A stretch of DNA of 64,000 bases from CAYWBU01 sp942491525 (GTDB lineage Bacteria; Desulfobacterota; Desulfomonilia; UBA1062), in the NCBI GenBank assembly GCA_942491525.1, contig CALOBW010000039.1:1-64000 (forward strand). Direction: 5' to 3'. Below, piece by piece: positions 35,761 through 44,720 of this stretch. The position numbers and the translations under genes are program-made. The notes beneath the pieces are model-generated. The model had not been told where the DNA came from and ran no database searches. It saw nothing but the letters and a program-made list of their open reading frames with translations. Position 1 is the stretch's first letter. Each line of letters opens with the position of its first letter.

Positions 35761-37823
35761 TGGAAAAAACACTGCTGCTTGAGATTGGAACCGAAGAGAT
35801 TCCGGCCGGCTTTATTGTGCCGGCGCTGGACTTTATAAACCGGCGCCTGACCCAGAAATTTGCTGAGATCGGCCTTAACCATGCGAAACCCGAAGTTTTC
35901 GGCACCCCGCGCCGTCTGGCCATCCGCATCGGCGGTCTGACCGACAAGCTGGACGATGCGGTTGAGACCCGCATGGGGCCGGCCCGGCGCGTGGCCTTCG
36001 ATGAGAACGGCAACCCCTCCAAGGCCGGTTTGGGTTTTGCCAAGTCCGCCGGTGTTGAGTTTGACGATATTGAGATTGTTGAGACCGAGAAGGGCGAGTA
36101 CCTGAGTGTCACCAAGACCATTCCCGGCGGCTATGTCAAAGATGTGCTGCCCGGAATTCTGACCGAGACAATTGCCGCCATCCCCTTCCGCAAGACCATG
36201 CGCTGGTCCAACCCGGATGTGCGCTTCGCGCGCCCGCTGCACTGGATCGTGGCCCTCTTGGGCGACGAGATCCTGCCGGTAACCTTCGGCGACGTCAAGG
36301 CCGGCAACACGAGCCGCGGCAACCGCTTCATGGCCAAGGATGAGTTTGTCATTGACGATCCGGCCAGCTATGAGGCCCTGCTCGAGGAGCGCTACGTAAT
36401 TCCCTCACTGGAGAAGCGTAAAGCCAAAGCCTGGGAGGGGCTGCAGCAGAAGGCCGCCCAGCTCGGCGCCGAGATCCGCGACCCCGAGCTGCTGGATGAG
36501 GTCATCAACCTGCTGGAGTATCCGCATGCGCTGCTGGGCAGTTTTGATGACAACTTCCTCAACATGCCGCCCGAGGTGATCACCACCGTGCTGATCCATC
36601 ATCAGCGCAACTTCCCGCTCTACGATTCAGAGGGCCGGCTCAAGCCCAACTTCCTGACCGTCAGCAACATCATTCCCAATGATGACAAGCTGGTGGTGGC
36701 CGGCAACGAGAAGGTTGTGCGCGCCCGCCTGGATGACGGCAAGCACTTCTTTGACGAGGACCTCAAGGTGCCGCTCATGGAGTACGCCGAGCGCCACAAG
36801 GATGTCATCTTCCACAAGGATCTGGGCACCTCATTTGAGAAGGTTGAGCGCTTCAAGCATATCGCCCTCTATCTGGCCGACTTCATGGCCAGCGACAAGA
36901 AGGATAAGGTTGCGCTGGCCGCAGATCTTTCCAAGGCCGACCTCAACTCGCTGATGGTCTATGAGCTGCCCGAACTGCAGGGCATCATGGGCCGTGAATA
37001 TGCCCGCAAACAGGGCATCGATGAAGAGGTGGCGCTGGCCATCCATGAGCACTACCTGCCCACCTCGGCTGATGATGAGCTGGCCACGGGCGTCATCGGT
37101 GACATCGTCGGTATGGCCGACCGCATGGACACCATCTGCGGCTGCTTCGGCATCGGTCAGGTGCCCACCGGCAGCGCCGACCCCTACGCCCTGCGCCGTC
37201 AGGCCATTGCCATTGAGAACATTCTGCTGGGCAAGGGCTACCGCATCTCGATTGCGGCCCTGACCGACGAGGCCCTCTCGCTGCTGGCTCCCAAGATGAC
37301 CAAGCCCGGCGCCAAGGTGCGTGAAGATGTGCTGAACTTCTTCGCGGCCCGCTTCGTGGCCATTCTGCAGACCAAGGGCATCGGCGGCGACGTGATTGAG
37401 GCCGTCATTCCCGGCTTTGACGATCCGGTCGACACCTTCATGAAGGCCCAGGCCCTCAGTGATGTTAAGGATGAACCTTGGTTTACCTCCATCTGCGGCG
37501 CATCCAAGCGGGTGGAGAACATCCTCAAAAAAATAGATACGCAGACTGTCGTGCGCGAGGATCTCTTTGAGGAGGAGGCCGAACGGGAACTCTACAACCG
37601 CCTGCAGGAACTTGAGGTGCCCTTTACCGGCTATGTTGGCAAGGGTGAGTACACTTCGGCCCTCAAACTGCTGGTGGGGCTCAAGGATCCCATCGACAGC
37701 TTCTTCGAGAATGTCCTGGTCATGAGCGATGACATTGCCGTGCGCGACAACCGCGTGGCCCTGCTCAAGTCCCTGGTGACCCTTTTTGATAAGGTGGCCC
37801 GCTTCTCGGCCATCGACGTTTAG
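35760..37823 (+). CDS. glyS: glycyl-tRNA synthetase beta subunit
   Basis: A 687-residue beta subunit, close to the normal length. It starts LLEIGTEEIPAGFI and contains the HD-like region with DIVGMADRMDTICGCFGIGQ and PYALRRQA (about 470-485), plus a C-terminal anticodon-binding domain. It binds tRNA-Gly for the alpha subunit. It is translated with glyQ (TAATG). The HD phosphohydrolase gene follows after 5 bases. Confidence 0.96.
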   Translation: MEKTLLLEIGTEEIPAGFIVPALDFINRRLTQKFAEIGLNHAKPEVFGTPRRLAIRIGGLTDKLDDAVETRMGPARRVAFDENGNPSKAGLGFAKSAGVEFDDIEIVETEKGEYLSVTKTIPGGYVKDVLPGILTETIAAIPFRKTMRWSNPDVRFARPLHWIVALLGDEILPVTFGDVKAGNTSRGNRFMAKDEFVIDDPASYEALLEERYVIPSLEKRKAKAWEGLQQKAAQLGAEIRDPELLDEVINLLEYPHALLGSFDDNFLNMPPEVITTVLIHHQRNFPLYDSEGRLKPNFLTVSNIIPNDDKLVVAGNEKVVRARLDDGKHFFDEDLKVPLMEYAERHKDVIFHKDLGTSFEKVERFKHIALYLADFMASDKKDKVALAADLSKADLNSLMVYELPELQGIMGREYARKQGIDEEVALAIHEHYLPTSADDELATGVIGDIVGMADRMDTICGCFGIGQVPTGSADPYALRRQAIAIENILLGKGYRISIAALTDEALSLLAPKMTKPGAKVREDVLNFFAARFVAILQTKGIGGDVIEAVIPGFDDPVDTFMKAQALSDVKDEPWFTSICGASKRVENILKKIDTQTVVREDLFEEEAERELYNRLQELEVPFTGYVGKGEYTSALKLLVGLKDPIDSFFENVLVMSDDIAVRDNRVALLKSLVTLFDKVARFSAIDV

Positions 37824-37828
37824 CAATA

Positions 37829-38899
37829 ATGATCAGCCCGGGCCCCGCCATTCGCAGAGTTGCTGAAGATGTGGGGGATATGCGGGATGCCTACTCCATT
37901 GATGTGGACCGCATCCTGCACTCCCGGGCCTACACCTCCTATATTGACAAGACCCAGGTCTTCAGCCTGGTCGGTCATCAGGCCATCGCCCACCGCGTCA
38001 TCCATGTGCAGCTGCTTTCACGTATCGCCCGCACCATCGGCGTGCGCCTGGATCTGGATATCGATCTGATCGAGGCCATCGCCATCGGCCATGATATTGG
38101 CCATCCGCCCTTCGGCCACGAGGGCGAGCGCTATCTGGACAAGCTCTGCATCGAATCCGAGATCGGCCGTTTCCGGCACAATCTGCAGGCCATTCAGGCG
38201 CTGGAGCGCATCGAGAAGCAGGGGCGCGGGCTCAACCTGACCCTGCCGGTGCTGGACGGCATTCTCTGTCATAACGGAGAAACCACCGAGCAGGCGGTCA
38301 GCCCCGAGCCGGCGGCCAGCTTTGACGATCTGCAGCAGAAAATGAGAGTGGTCTCCGACGGCGGCGCGCCGCCGGCCATGACCATGGAGGGCTGTCTGGT
38401 GCGCGTGGTTGATACGGTCAGCTACATCGGCCGCGACATTGAGGACTCCATCACCCTGGGCATCATCAAGCGCGACGAGCTGCCGGATGAGGCGGTCCGG
38501 ATTCTGGGCAACACCAACGGCCAGATCGTCTACGCCCTGGTGGATGATCTGGTGGCTAACTCCACGGAGAATACGATCGCCTATTCTGACCGGATTTTCG
38601 GGGCGCTCAAGGCGCTCAAGGAGTTTAACTACCGCAAGATCTATCTTGATCCGCAGGTCAAGGCCGAGTCCTCAAAGATTGGCGGCATGTATAACCTGAT
38701 GTTTGAGAGATTGACCGGCGATGTGCTGGAGCATCGCACCGATTCGCCCATCTTCTGCGAGTTTCTGGATCAGATCGAGCCGGCTTATCTGGCTGAGTTC
38801 GACGCGGCCCAGAAGACGCGCGACTTCCTCTCGGCCCTGACGGACTCCAATTTCCTGCGCATCTTCCATCAGCTCTTTCTGCCGGCCATGCACAGCTAG
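37829..38899 (+). CDS. dGTPase-like HD-domain phosphohydrolase
   Basis: A 356-residue HD-domain protein. The metal site is spread over GHQAIAHR, IGHDIGHPPFGHEGE (HD pair, about residue 90) and a later Asp in RVVDTVSYIGRDIED (about 200). The region around SRAYTSYIDKTQVF matches the dNTP triphosphohydrolase family, which cleaves dNTPs to nucleoside and triphosphate. The ribosome site is weak, and the gene lies 5 bases after glyS, so it is probably read from the glyQS transcript. Confidence 0.88.
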   Translation: MISPGPAIRRVAEDVGDMRDAYSIDVDRILHSRAYTSYIDKTQVFSLVGHQAIAHRVIHVQLLSRIARTIGVRLDLDIDLIEAIAIGHDIGHPPFGHEGERYLDKLCIESEIGRFRHNLQAIQALERIEKQGRGLNLTLPVLDGILCHNGETTEQAVSPEPAASFDDLQQKMRVVSDGGAPPAMTMEGCLVRVVDTVSYIGRDIEDSITLGIIKRDELPDEAVRILGNTNGQIVYALVDDLVANSTENTIAYSDRIFGALKALKEFNYRKIYLDPQVKAESSKIGGMYNLMFERLTGDVLEHRTDSPIFCEFLDQIEPAYLAEFDAAQKTRDFLSALTDSNFLRIFHQLFLPAMHS

Positions 38900-38946
38900 G
38901 GCGTTGGCTTTTCTTGATATATTGATTACTTGTTTTGGAGGATTGA

Positions 38947-39901
38947 ATGTTTTTAGAGGAGATTCGTAAACTTATTGTCAGAGCTCCCCAGGCCCAGGAG
39001 GCGGCTCTTGCGCGGCAAGAAGATAATTGTCACCGGCTGTGCGCCCGGCTCACTGGGATATGCCACGGCCCAAAGGCGCTGGCCGCCTGGGGTGCCTGCG
39101 TTATTGTGACCAGCCGCAGCAATCCCGAGGCGGTTTTGCAGCAGCTGGTCGCTGATAATCCGGCCGCTGGCGGCGCGGCTGGATTGCCACAGCCTGGATC
39201 TCTGTCAGGCCGGTTCGGTGGCGCGCTTTGTGGACTGGTACGAGGATAAACACGGTGATCAGCTGGATGTTCTGATCAACAATGCCGGCATCCACCTGGA
39301 TCTGCTCTCCAAGTTTGATCAGCCGCGGCTGAGCGCCGACGGTTATGAGCTGCAGTGGCGCACCAACTATCTGGGCACCATGCACTTGACTCACCTGCTG
39401 CTGCCGCTGCTCAAGCAGACCGGTAAGGAGCGCGGCGATGCCAGAATCATCAATGTGGTCTCTGAGCTGCACACCAGGGGCGCCAATGCCGACCTCTTCG
39501 GAGTCAAGCGGTCCTACAACTCCTGGCAGGCCTACGGCAACTCCAAACTGGCCCTGGTGCACGCCAGCCTTGAAATCCAGAAGCGCTACGCCAAGCAGTA
39601 TAAGCTGCAGGCTTACTGTCTGCACCCGGGCCCGGTCTACACCAACATCGCCGGCAAGGGACTGGCAGGCAGCGGCATGATTGAGAAGGTCAGAACCAAG
39701 CTGGCAACCGTCGAGCAGTTTATGCTGCTGACGCCCCAGGAGGGCGCCCAGACAACCATTCACTGCGCCAGCCATCCGGATCTGCGCGGCGGGCTCTACT
39801 ACCGCAACTGTCAGCCGGCCAAACCTGCCGCTGACAGCCAGTACGGTGATGTCTCCCGGCGGCTCTGGAAAGAGACCAAGGGGTGGGTTAAGGGGCTTTG
39901 A
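38947..39901 (+). pseudogene. short-chain dehydrogenase gene with three frameshifts
   Basis: An SDR protein is recoverable only by changing frame three times. ATG 38947 (GGAGG upstream) gives the N terminus. Near 39015 the frame shifts to show GKKIIVTGCAPGSLG (the TGxxxGxG cofactor motif). Near 39078 it shifts back for LAAWGACVIVTSRSN. Near 39178 it shifts to LDCHSLDLCQAGSVARFVDWYED, after which it runs intact to the stop: NNAG, a Ser in VVSELHT and YGNSK as the catalytic Tyr/Lys. All three lie in GC-rich microrepeats. It is either a decayed gene beside the integron or a patch of sequencing error. The full product would be about 315 residues. Confidence 0.75.
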
Positions 39902-39904
39902 AGA

Positions 39905-40260
39905 TTATGAATCCAGAGGACTCTTGACGGCATTTGCACCTCTGGTCAGAACATGGGTGTAGACCATGGTTGTCTTTAGATCCTTGTGGCCCAGAAGTTC
40001 CTGCACTGTCCGGATGTCATAGCCTGATTCGAGCAGATGGGTCGCAATCCAGAACCGTAAAGCAGTTCAACCATCAGGCTCAAATCTTCGGGTATTTGAT
40101 CCAGCACAAGCGCAACTTCATCTTTGCTCATCACCACAGGCAGGCGTATGTCATGATAGGCCATGTAGCGTTTAGTCCAGGATATATATGTTCGTTCGGT
40201 TAGTAGTGAGTAATGCTTGCGCCTGCAAACAGCACTCATTTCACCAAGTAAGGTTCGCAT
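39905..40260 (-). pseudogene. intI: integron integrase IntI, remnant with two internal deletions
   Basis: The 5' end is intact, with AAGGAGGT before the ATG at 40260. The reading begins with RRKHYSLLTERTYISWTKRY (IntI N-terminal domain), then jumps in frame to RLPVVMSKDEV and LLYGSGLR (box I region). A second deletion joins GSGL directly to ATHLLESGYDIRTVQELLGH in another frame, ending in TTMVYTHVL and a stop at 39907. About 80 and roughly 130 residues are gone compared with IntI, including the family-specific insert and most of the catalytic domain. The box II His and the Tyr region survive out of frame. The remnant cannot be a working recombinase. Confidence 0.9.
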
Positions 40261-40341
40261 AGTTACCTCCTTGATCTATAGGGGGATATATGGAAAAATA
40301 CGTAGAAGGCAATATATATGGGTAAAAAGTGGAAAATTACA

Positions 40342-40347
40342 TATAAT
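40342..40347 (+). promoter_or_regulatory. possible -10 element for cassette transcription
   Basis: An exact TATAAT stands 5 bases before the attI recombination point and about 20 bases before the first cassette gene. No convincing -35 hexamer is found at 16-18 bases, so the promoter call is weak. Confidence 0.3.
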
Positions 40348-40351
40348 AATA

Positions 40352-40359
40352 GTTAGCAC
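40352..40359. other. attI recombination point
   Basis: GTTAGCAC, whose crossover would be after the first G. It marks the left end of cassette 1 and is the exact reverse complement of GTGCTAAC at 40768-40775. It fits the GTTRRRY core at most positions. Confidence 0.75.
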
Positions 40360-40367
40360 TACAAAAA

Positions 40368-40763
40368 ATGAAAAAGAATAAGACAAAATTTGTTGCTTTC
40401 TCAATATTCCTAATAGCCATAGTTGGATATTTTGGTTACGACTACACTCCTTGGAAACAAAAACAACATGCTATTGAGACCACTCTTTACTGGTGTCAGC
40501 TTAATGATATACCTGAGTCAGTAAAAGATGTGGAGGTTCAAATCAAAGGAAGTGCATTTACCAGGGAGTTTATAGTTTCATTCACTGCGGAAAAAGAAGT
40601 AATAAAGCAATGGCTGGATTCATCACCAGGAGTGGATCAAAAAATCAATTTAGCAACAGGTAAGGATCTTATTATTAAGCCAGTAATGAGGGATGCTGAG
40701 TTTGGTGAGATTAAAATAAATACTGTATCCAATACTGTGAGAATTCGTACATATTGGTCATAA
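40368..40763 (+). CDS. cassette 1 protein, hypothetical membrane-anchored
   Basis: A 131-residue protein I do not recognise. A lysine-rich start and a hydrophobic segment (about residues 8-24, FVAFSIFLIAIVGYFGY) make a signal anchor. The rest is probably outside the cytoplasmic membrane and looks like a small alpha/beta domain (YWCQLNDIPESV, VQIKGSAFTREFIVSF, WLDSSPG, RIRTYW). It fills cassette 1 almost exactly, beginning 15 bases after the recombination point and ending 4 bases before attC. Codon use is strongly AT-biased, unlike the host. Confidence 0.7.
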   Translation: MKKNKTKFVAFSIFLIAIVGYFGYDYTPWKQKQHAIETTLYWCQLNDIPESVKDVEVQIKGSAFTREFIVSFTAEKEVIKQWLDSSPGVDQKINLATGKDLIIKPVMRDAEFGEIKINTVSNTVRIRTYWS

Positions 40764-40767
40764 TCAC

Positions 40768-40888
40768 GTGCTAACAAAGCCATCAAGACGGACCGCAATC
40801 GCCCGCGGTGAGTACAATTGCAGCGATCTTAGCAAGTTAGTCGTTAATTCAAGCTAAATCCAGCGGCCGCTTATGGCCAGCGTTAGGT
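40768..40888 (+). repeat. attC recombination site of cassette 1
   Basis: About 121 bases, bounded by GTGCTAAC (40768-40775) and GCGTTAGGT (core GTTAGGT 40882-40888). The outer arms pair imperfectly (GCCAT and GGACCGC on the left with GCGGCCGC and ATGGCC on the right), as in long VCR-like attC hairpins. Confidence 0.85.
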
Positions 40889-40976
40889 GCATTCGGAAAG
40901 TTTCGGTTGAATACTCCAAGAAAAAAATATATCGTATTCCCTCAAATTTAATTTGCATCAAATTTAGAGGGTTAAC

Positions 40977-41381
40977 ATGGATAGCTTCGAAGAGAGTTGC
41001 GAAATCAATAAAGTTCAAAATGACAAACTAATTCGAGAGTTTGAGTCATGGCTAAAATCTTCAGGTCTTAAAGAAAAAACCATAAAAAATCACTGCTCAA
41101 ACATTGACTTCTTCATCAATGATTACCTTCTCTATTCTCAGGAACTCGAGCCTCAAGATGGTATCAACGACGTTAGTATGTTTTTAGGGTTTTGGTTCAT
41201 CAAAAAAGCCATGTGGTCATCTCCAGCAAGTGTAAGAAGCAATGCTTCATCATTGAAAAAGTTCTACACCTTTATGTTAGAAAAAGGACTTATCGATAAA
41301 GACGAACTTGATGAACTCAAAGAGACCATTAAAGTTGAAATGCCTGAATGGTTAGAAGGTTCATCATCATACTGGAATTAG
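40977..41381 (+). CDS. cassette 2 protein: orphan tyrosine-recombinase core-binding (SAM-like) domain
   Basis: A 134-residue, all-helical protein matching only the N-terminal core-binding domain of phage-integrase-type recombinases: IREFESWLKSSGLKEKTIKNHCSNIDFFINDYLL, SASVRSNASSLKKFYTFMLEKG-type helices, and an acidic tail. No catalytic domain (no Arg/His/Tyr box) follows, and the gene ends where the attC begins, so it is complete rather than truncated. Similar short proteins are, as I recall, common in chromosomal integron cassettes. It could bind att sites or the integrase; the role is unknown. An 88-base AT-rich leader precedes the ATG. Confidence 0.8.
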   Translation: MDSFEESCEINKVQNDKLIREFESWLKSSGLKEKTIKNHCSNIDFFINDYLLYSQELEPQDGINDVSMFLGFWFIKKAMWSSPASVRSNASSLKKFYTFMLEKGLIDKDELDELKETIKVEMPEWLEGSSSYWN

Positions 41382-41392
41382 GCGATTTCATC

Positions 41393-41463
41393 GCACCTAA
41401 CAAATAAATTGTGTTGGACCGCCTTCCGCTGCGCTCGGCGGTCCCACATTTATGGCGTTGTGC
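41393..41463 (+). repeat. attC recombination site of cassette 2
   Basis: A 71-base site from GCACCTAAC (41393-41401) to GCGTTGTGC (core GTTGTGC 41457-41463, one mismatch to GTTRRRY). A strong stem pairs TAAATTGTG..GGACCGCC with GGCGGTCC-CACATTTA, leaving the usual extrahelical bases. The gap to 41581 contains no recognised gene. Confidence 0.88.
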
Positions 41464-41581
41464 GTAGATCCTATTCGCACGGATAGTTTTTACGTTATCT
41501 GATTGACAAAAAAGAATTGGTGATACTAGCTCTTGGGGAGTCAGCAACGACCTAAAGCGACAAACCAGAGAGAGATGACAG

Positions 41582-42664
41582 ATGCTGAATGAAGAGTTTA
41601 TCGACCTGCTGAAGATGATCATCCGCCAGCCCAGCGTGGTGGGCGCCGAGCACTCATTTTTCAGGGTTTTGCAGCGCGAACTTGAAGAGCGCGGGGCCAA
41701 GGTTACCTGGTATGAGGGCCTGCTTGTGGCCCAGGGCAGCCAGCCCATGAGCACCATGTTTTCGGCCCACATCGACCGGCATGGTCTGATTTGCACTGGC
41801 CCCAATGAGTTCCAGTACGCGGCCTTTGTCTCATCCAACCGGACCGATCTGCTGGGCAACTCCGTTTCCGAAGAGCTGATGTCAAAAATCACCGAACGTT
41901 TCGCCGGTGAACCGGTTTACGCCTATGAGCCCTGGTCTGGTGTCTACAGAGGCAAGGGCATCATCAAACGTTCATATGTCTGTGAGTACCGCAACAACCT
42001 GATCTTTGAGCTTGAGGGGCTGCAGGATATTGTTGCCGGCACGCCGATCGCTTTCAAGGACAAGCTGCAGCTTGTCGAAGGCCGGCTCGAGGGCCAGCTG
42101 GACAATGTCCTCTCGGCGGCCGTGCTGGTGCATCTCTTCAGCCTCGGTTTCAAGGGCACCGCCTTCTTCACCGCCCAGGAGGAGGCCGGCCGGAGTTGGC
42201 GCTATCTGCTGGAGTGGTTCAGGCGCTTTGGCGGCTCCACCAACCGGCTGTTTGTACTCGACACCAGCCCCTTCCCGGACATTGAGGCGGCCAATGCGCA
42301 GCAGCTGGTGCTCAGGCGCAAAGATGCCAATGCCGCCTTCAATGTTGAAAGCACCGCACATATCGAAGATCTGTGCCGCGCAAAGGGCTTCAGCTATCTA
42401 TATAAGGACGCTTACGTTGAGCAGGAGAATGGAAAACTGATAGCAGCGGGCCGGGAACCTAAATCTTTGGGCAGCACCGAGATGGGCAGAATAATTGCGG
42501 CGTCCAACGGCCTGGTTGGCGGCACCACAATCCAGCTGCCCACCACCGGCTACCACACCATGCAGGAATCCGTAGCGCTCGAGTCTGTCGATACATTTAT
42601 CAAGCTGTTATGCGAGCTCATCGATGCTGACAGCTATCAGGCATTGAGGACGCTCGCAAGTTAG
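41582..42664 (+). CDS. M42-like aminopeptidase family protein
   Basis: A 360-residue zinc-peptidase-like protein. The metal ligands appear in order: His/Asp in FSAHIDRHG (about 62), Asp in LEGQLDNVLSA (about 173), Glu-Glu in FFTAQEEAG (about 200), Asp in FVLDTSP (about 228) and His in TGYHTMQE (about 325). This is the M42/M28-type dinuclear site of tetrahedral or dodecameric cytosolic aminopeptidases. GAGAGATGACAG precedes the ATG. It is the first chromosomal gene after the integron and converges with the chemoreceptor gene (4-base overlap). Confidence 0.82.
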   Translation: MLNEEFIDLLKMIIRQPSVVGAEHSFFRVLQRELEERGAKVTWYEGLLVAQGSQPMSTMFSAHIDRHGLICTGPNEFQYAAFVSSNRTDLLGNSVSEELMSKITERFAGEPVYAYEPWSGVYRGKGIIKRSYVCEYRNNLIFELEGLQDIVAGTPIAFKDKLQLVEGRLEGQLDNVLSAAVLVHLFSLGFKGTAFFTAQEEAGRSWRYLLEWFRRFGGSTNRLFVLDTSPFPDIEAANAQQLVLRRKDANAAFNVESTAHIEDLCRAKGFSYLYKDAYVEQENGKLIAAGREPKSLGSTEMGRIIAASNGLVGGTTIQLPTTGYHTMQESVALESVDTFIKLLCELIDADSYQALRTLAS

Positions 42665-44628
42665 AACTCCTCAAAATCATCGCTGGCGCTTAAGTCCGCT
42701 CTGGGTTTTGCACGTGGCTTGGGTTTTGCCGCCGGGATGGCGTTTGGTGCCCCCGAAACCTTGAAACGGGCAACCGCGGCCGCCAGCTCGCGGGCCTCGG
42801 TGTTGAGCGAATCGGAGGTGCTGGCCAGCTCCTCGACGGTGGAGGCGTTCTGCTGGGTGCTCATGTCGATCTGGCCGATGGCACGGTTGACCTCGTCCAC
42901 GCCGGTGGCCTGCTCGGCCGAAGCCGCGGCGATCTCCTCCATGGTGTTCGAGAGGGCCTCGATGCGGCTGATGATCTCCTCCAGGGCGGTGCCGGACTGC
43001 TGGACCATTGTGTCGCCCCGGCTGACCTTCTGCAGGCTGTCCTCAATCAGGCTGCGCACCTGGTTGGCGGATTCGGCGCTGCGCTGGGCCAGGGCCCGCA
43101 CCTCTTCGGCGACCACCGCGAAACCTTTGCCGTGTTCGCCGGCTCTGGCGGCCTCGACCGCGGCGTTCAGGGCCAGCAGGTTGGTCTGAAAGGCCACATC
43201 GTTGACCGTGGTGATGATTTCGCTGATTTTGCGGGATGAGTTATTGATCTCGCCCATGGCCTTGACCAGCTGCTCGGAAAGGGTGCCGCTCTGAGCGGCT
43301 AGGTCGACCATTTCGCTGGTCTGAACGCGGCCGTGATCGGCGTTTTCGGCATTCTGCTTGATGGAAGAGGTCATCTCCTCAACGGTGGCCGCCACCTCTT
43401 CGATGGCTGAGGCCTGCTGCTGGGTGGCCTGGGAGAGGCCCTGCGAGCCGGCCGCCACCTCCTGGGTTGCCTGATCCACATGGGCGGTGGAATTCTTGAC
43501 GTTGCTGATGATGGTCTCCAGGGTGCCTACAAATGCATTGAACCAGTGGGCCAGCTCGCCGACTTCATCGCTGGAATCAACATTGAGGCGCATGGTCAGG
43601 TCGCCGCCGCCGTGGGCGATATCCTTGAGGACATCGGTGGCCTGCTTGAGGGGGCGGGCAATGGCGTTGGCCATAAAGAAGGCCAGGGTCATGAAGATCA
43701 GGCCCAGCACCAGGCCGACTGAAATGATGGTGGTGATCAGGATATAGGTCTCTTTGAGAACTTCACGCTCCTCGATCAGGCCGATAAATTTCCAGCCCAG
43801 TTCCGGCGAAACATAGAGGGTGGCCAGGATCTCCTTGCCGTCGAGGACGACCTCGGTGCTGTCGCCGCTCTGCATGCTGGCCAGCTCCTGGAGGCCCTCC
43901 TGGTCTCTGATCTGTTTGAAGTTGTGGTCGGGATTTTGCGGGTCGGCCAGGATTGTGCCGTCGCCCTGCACCAGTATCAGATAGCCGGTCTGGCCCAGGC
44001 GCATGCCGGCGATGATATCGGTGAGGGTGCCGAGTTTGAGATCCAGGCCGGCGGCGCCGACGATGGTGCCGTCGGCATTTTTGACGGTGGCGATAACGCT
44101 TGCTACGGGCTCGCCGGTGACGGACTGGTAGGCGTTGGTCAGGATGATCTTATCGGGATTGCTGAGCGCTTCTCTGTACCAGGGGCGTTGGGTCGGGTCA
44201 TAACCGGCCTTGATGCCGAGATCAGGGGCCGCGGTGAAACCGCCGTCGCGGGTGCCCATGAAGACAGCATCATAGTTACTGTGGGATGTATGCACCATGC
44301 TGAAGAGCTGGAGGACGGCCTGTTCCTCGGGGGTCGGGATGCCGGTTAACGGTTTGCGGTAATCGGTCAGCCGGTTTTCAGCTTTGAGGAGCAGAGGGGT
44401 GTCGGCCAGCATTTTTGCATTCAGGCGAGATTCGGCGATAAAGCTGGTCATATTGCCGTCGATCTGGGTCAGAATCTCCTGGGCATTTTTAAAGAATGTC
44501 CGGCGGGAATCGTTGCTGATGCGGATGCCGGTGATGGTGCAGATAATTGAAAGGGGTAGGATAACGGTAAGCAGGAAAGCCAGAAACAGCTTTTTTCTAA
44601 CGGTAGCCTTTTTGTCAAACTCTTCCAT
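42661..44628 (-). CDS. methyl-accepting chemotaxis protein (dCache-HAMP-MCP signal)
   Basis: A 655-residue chemoreceptor. One transmembrane helix is near residues 12-33, followed by a large periplasmic double-Cache sensor (about 40-285), a second helix (about 290-315), HAMP (about 315-370) and a long cytoplasmic coiled-coil hairpin. The hairpin tip contains FQTNLLALNAAVEAARAGEHGKGFAVVAEEVR. It ends SDDFEEF, resembling the C-terminal pentapeptide tether for CheR/CheB. It senses small molecules and controls CheA. AGGAGG lies upstream of the ATG. Confidence 0.93.
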   Translation of the reverse strand: MEEFDKKATVRKKLFLAFLLTVILPLSIICTITGIRISNDSRRTFFKNAQEILTQIDGNMTSFIAESRLNAKMLADTPLLLKAENRLTDYRKPLTGIPTPEEQAVLQLFSMVHTSHSNYDAVFMGTRDGGFTAAPDLGIKAGYDPTQRPWYREALSNPDKIILTNAYQSVTGEPVASVIATVKNADGTIVGAAGLDLKLGTLTDIIAGMRLGQTGYLILVQGDGTILADPQNPDHNFKQIRDQEGLQELASMQSGDSTEVVLDGKEILATLYVSPELGWKFIGLIEEREVLKETYILITTIISVGLVLGLIFMTLAFFMANAIARPLKQATDVLKDIAHGGGDLTMRLNVDSSDEVGELAHWFNAFVGTLETIISNVKNSTAHVDQATQEVAAGSQGLSQATQQQASAIEEVAATVEEMTSSIKQNAENADHGRVQTSEMVDLAAQSGTLSEQLVKAMGEINNSSRKISEIITTVNDVAFQTNLLALNAAVEAARAGEHGKGFAVVAEEVRALAQRSAESANQVRSLIEDSLQKVSRGDTMVQQSGTALEEIISRIEALSNTMEEIAAASAEQATGVDEVNRAIGQIDMSTQQNASTVEELASTSDSLNTEARELAAAVARFKVSGAPNAIPAAKPKPRAKPRADLSASDDFEEF

Positions 44629-44720
44629 GTTGAACCTCCTGGGCTATAGTATAGCGGTCGACAGGGCTGAGAGAAGAGGTTGGCAGGATTGATGATGGGT
44701 AGGCTGGATGCGACAACGGG

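Larger units (their letters stand above)
39905..41463. mobile_element. integron with decayed integrase and two gene cassettes
   Basis: It comprises an intI pseudogene (minus), a recombination point G|TTAGCA at 40352, cassette 1 (40353-40882) and cassette 2 (40883-41457). Each cassette's opening bases are the exact reverse complement of the first half-site of its own attC (GTTAGCAC with GTGCTAAC; GTTAGGTGC with GCACCTAAC), the mark of cassettes that once circularised. The cassettes are clearly more AT-rich than the chromosome. The order intI, attI, cassettes with intI divergent is the standard integron layout. Confidence 0.9.
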
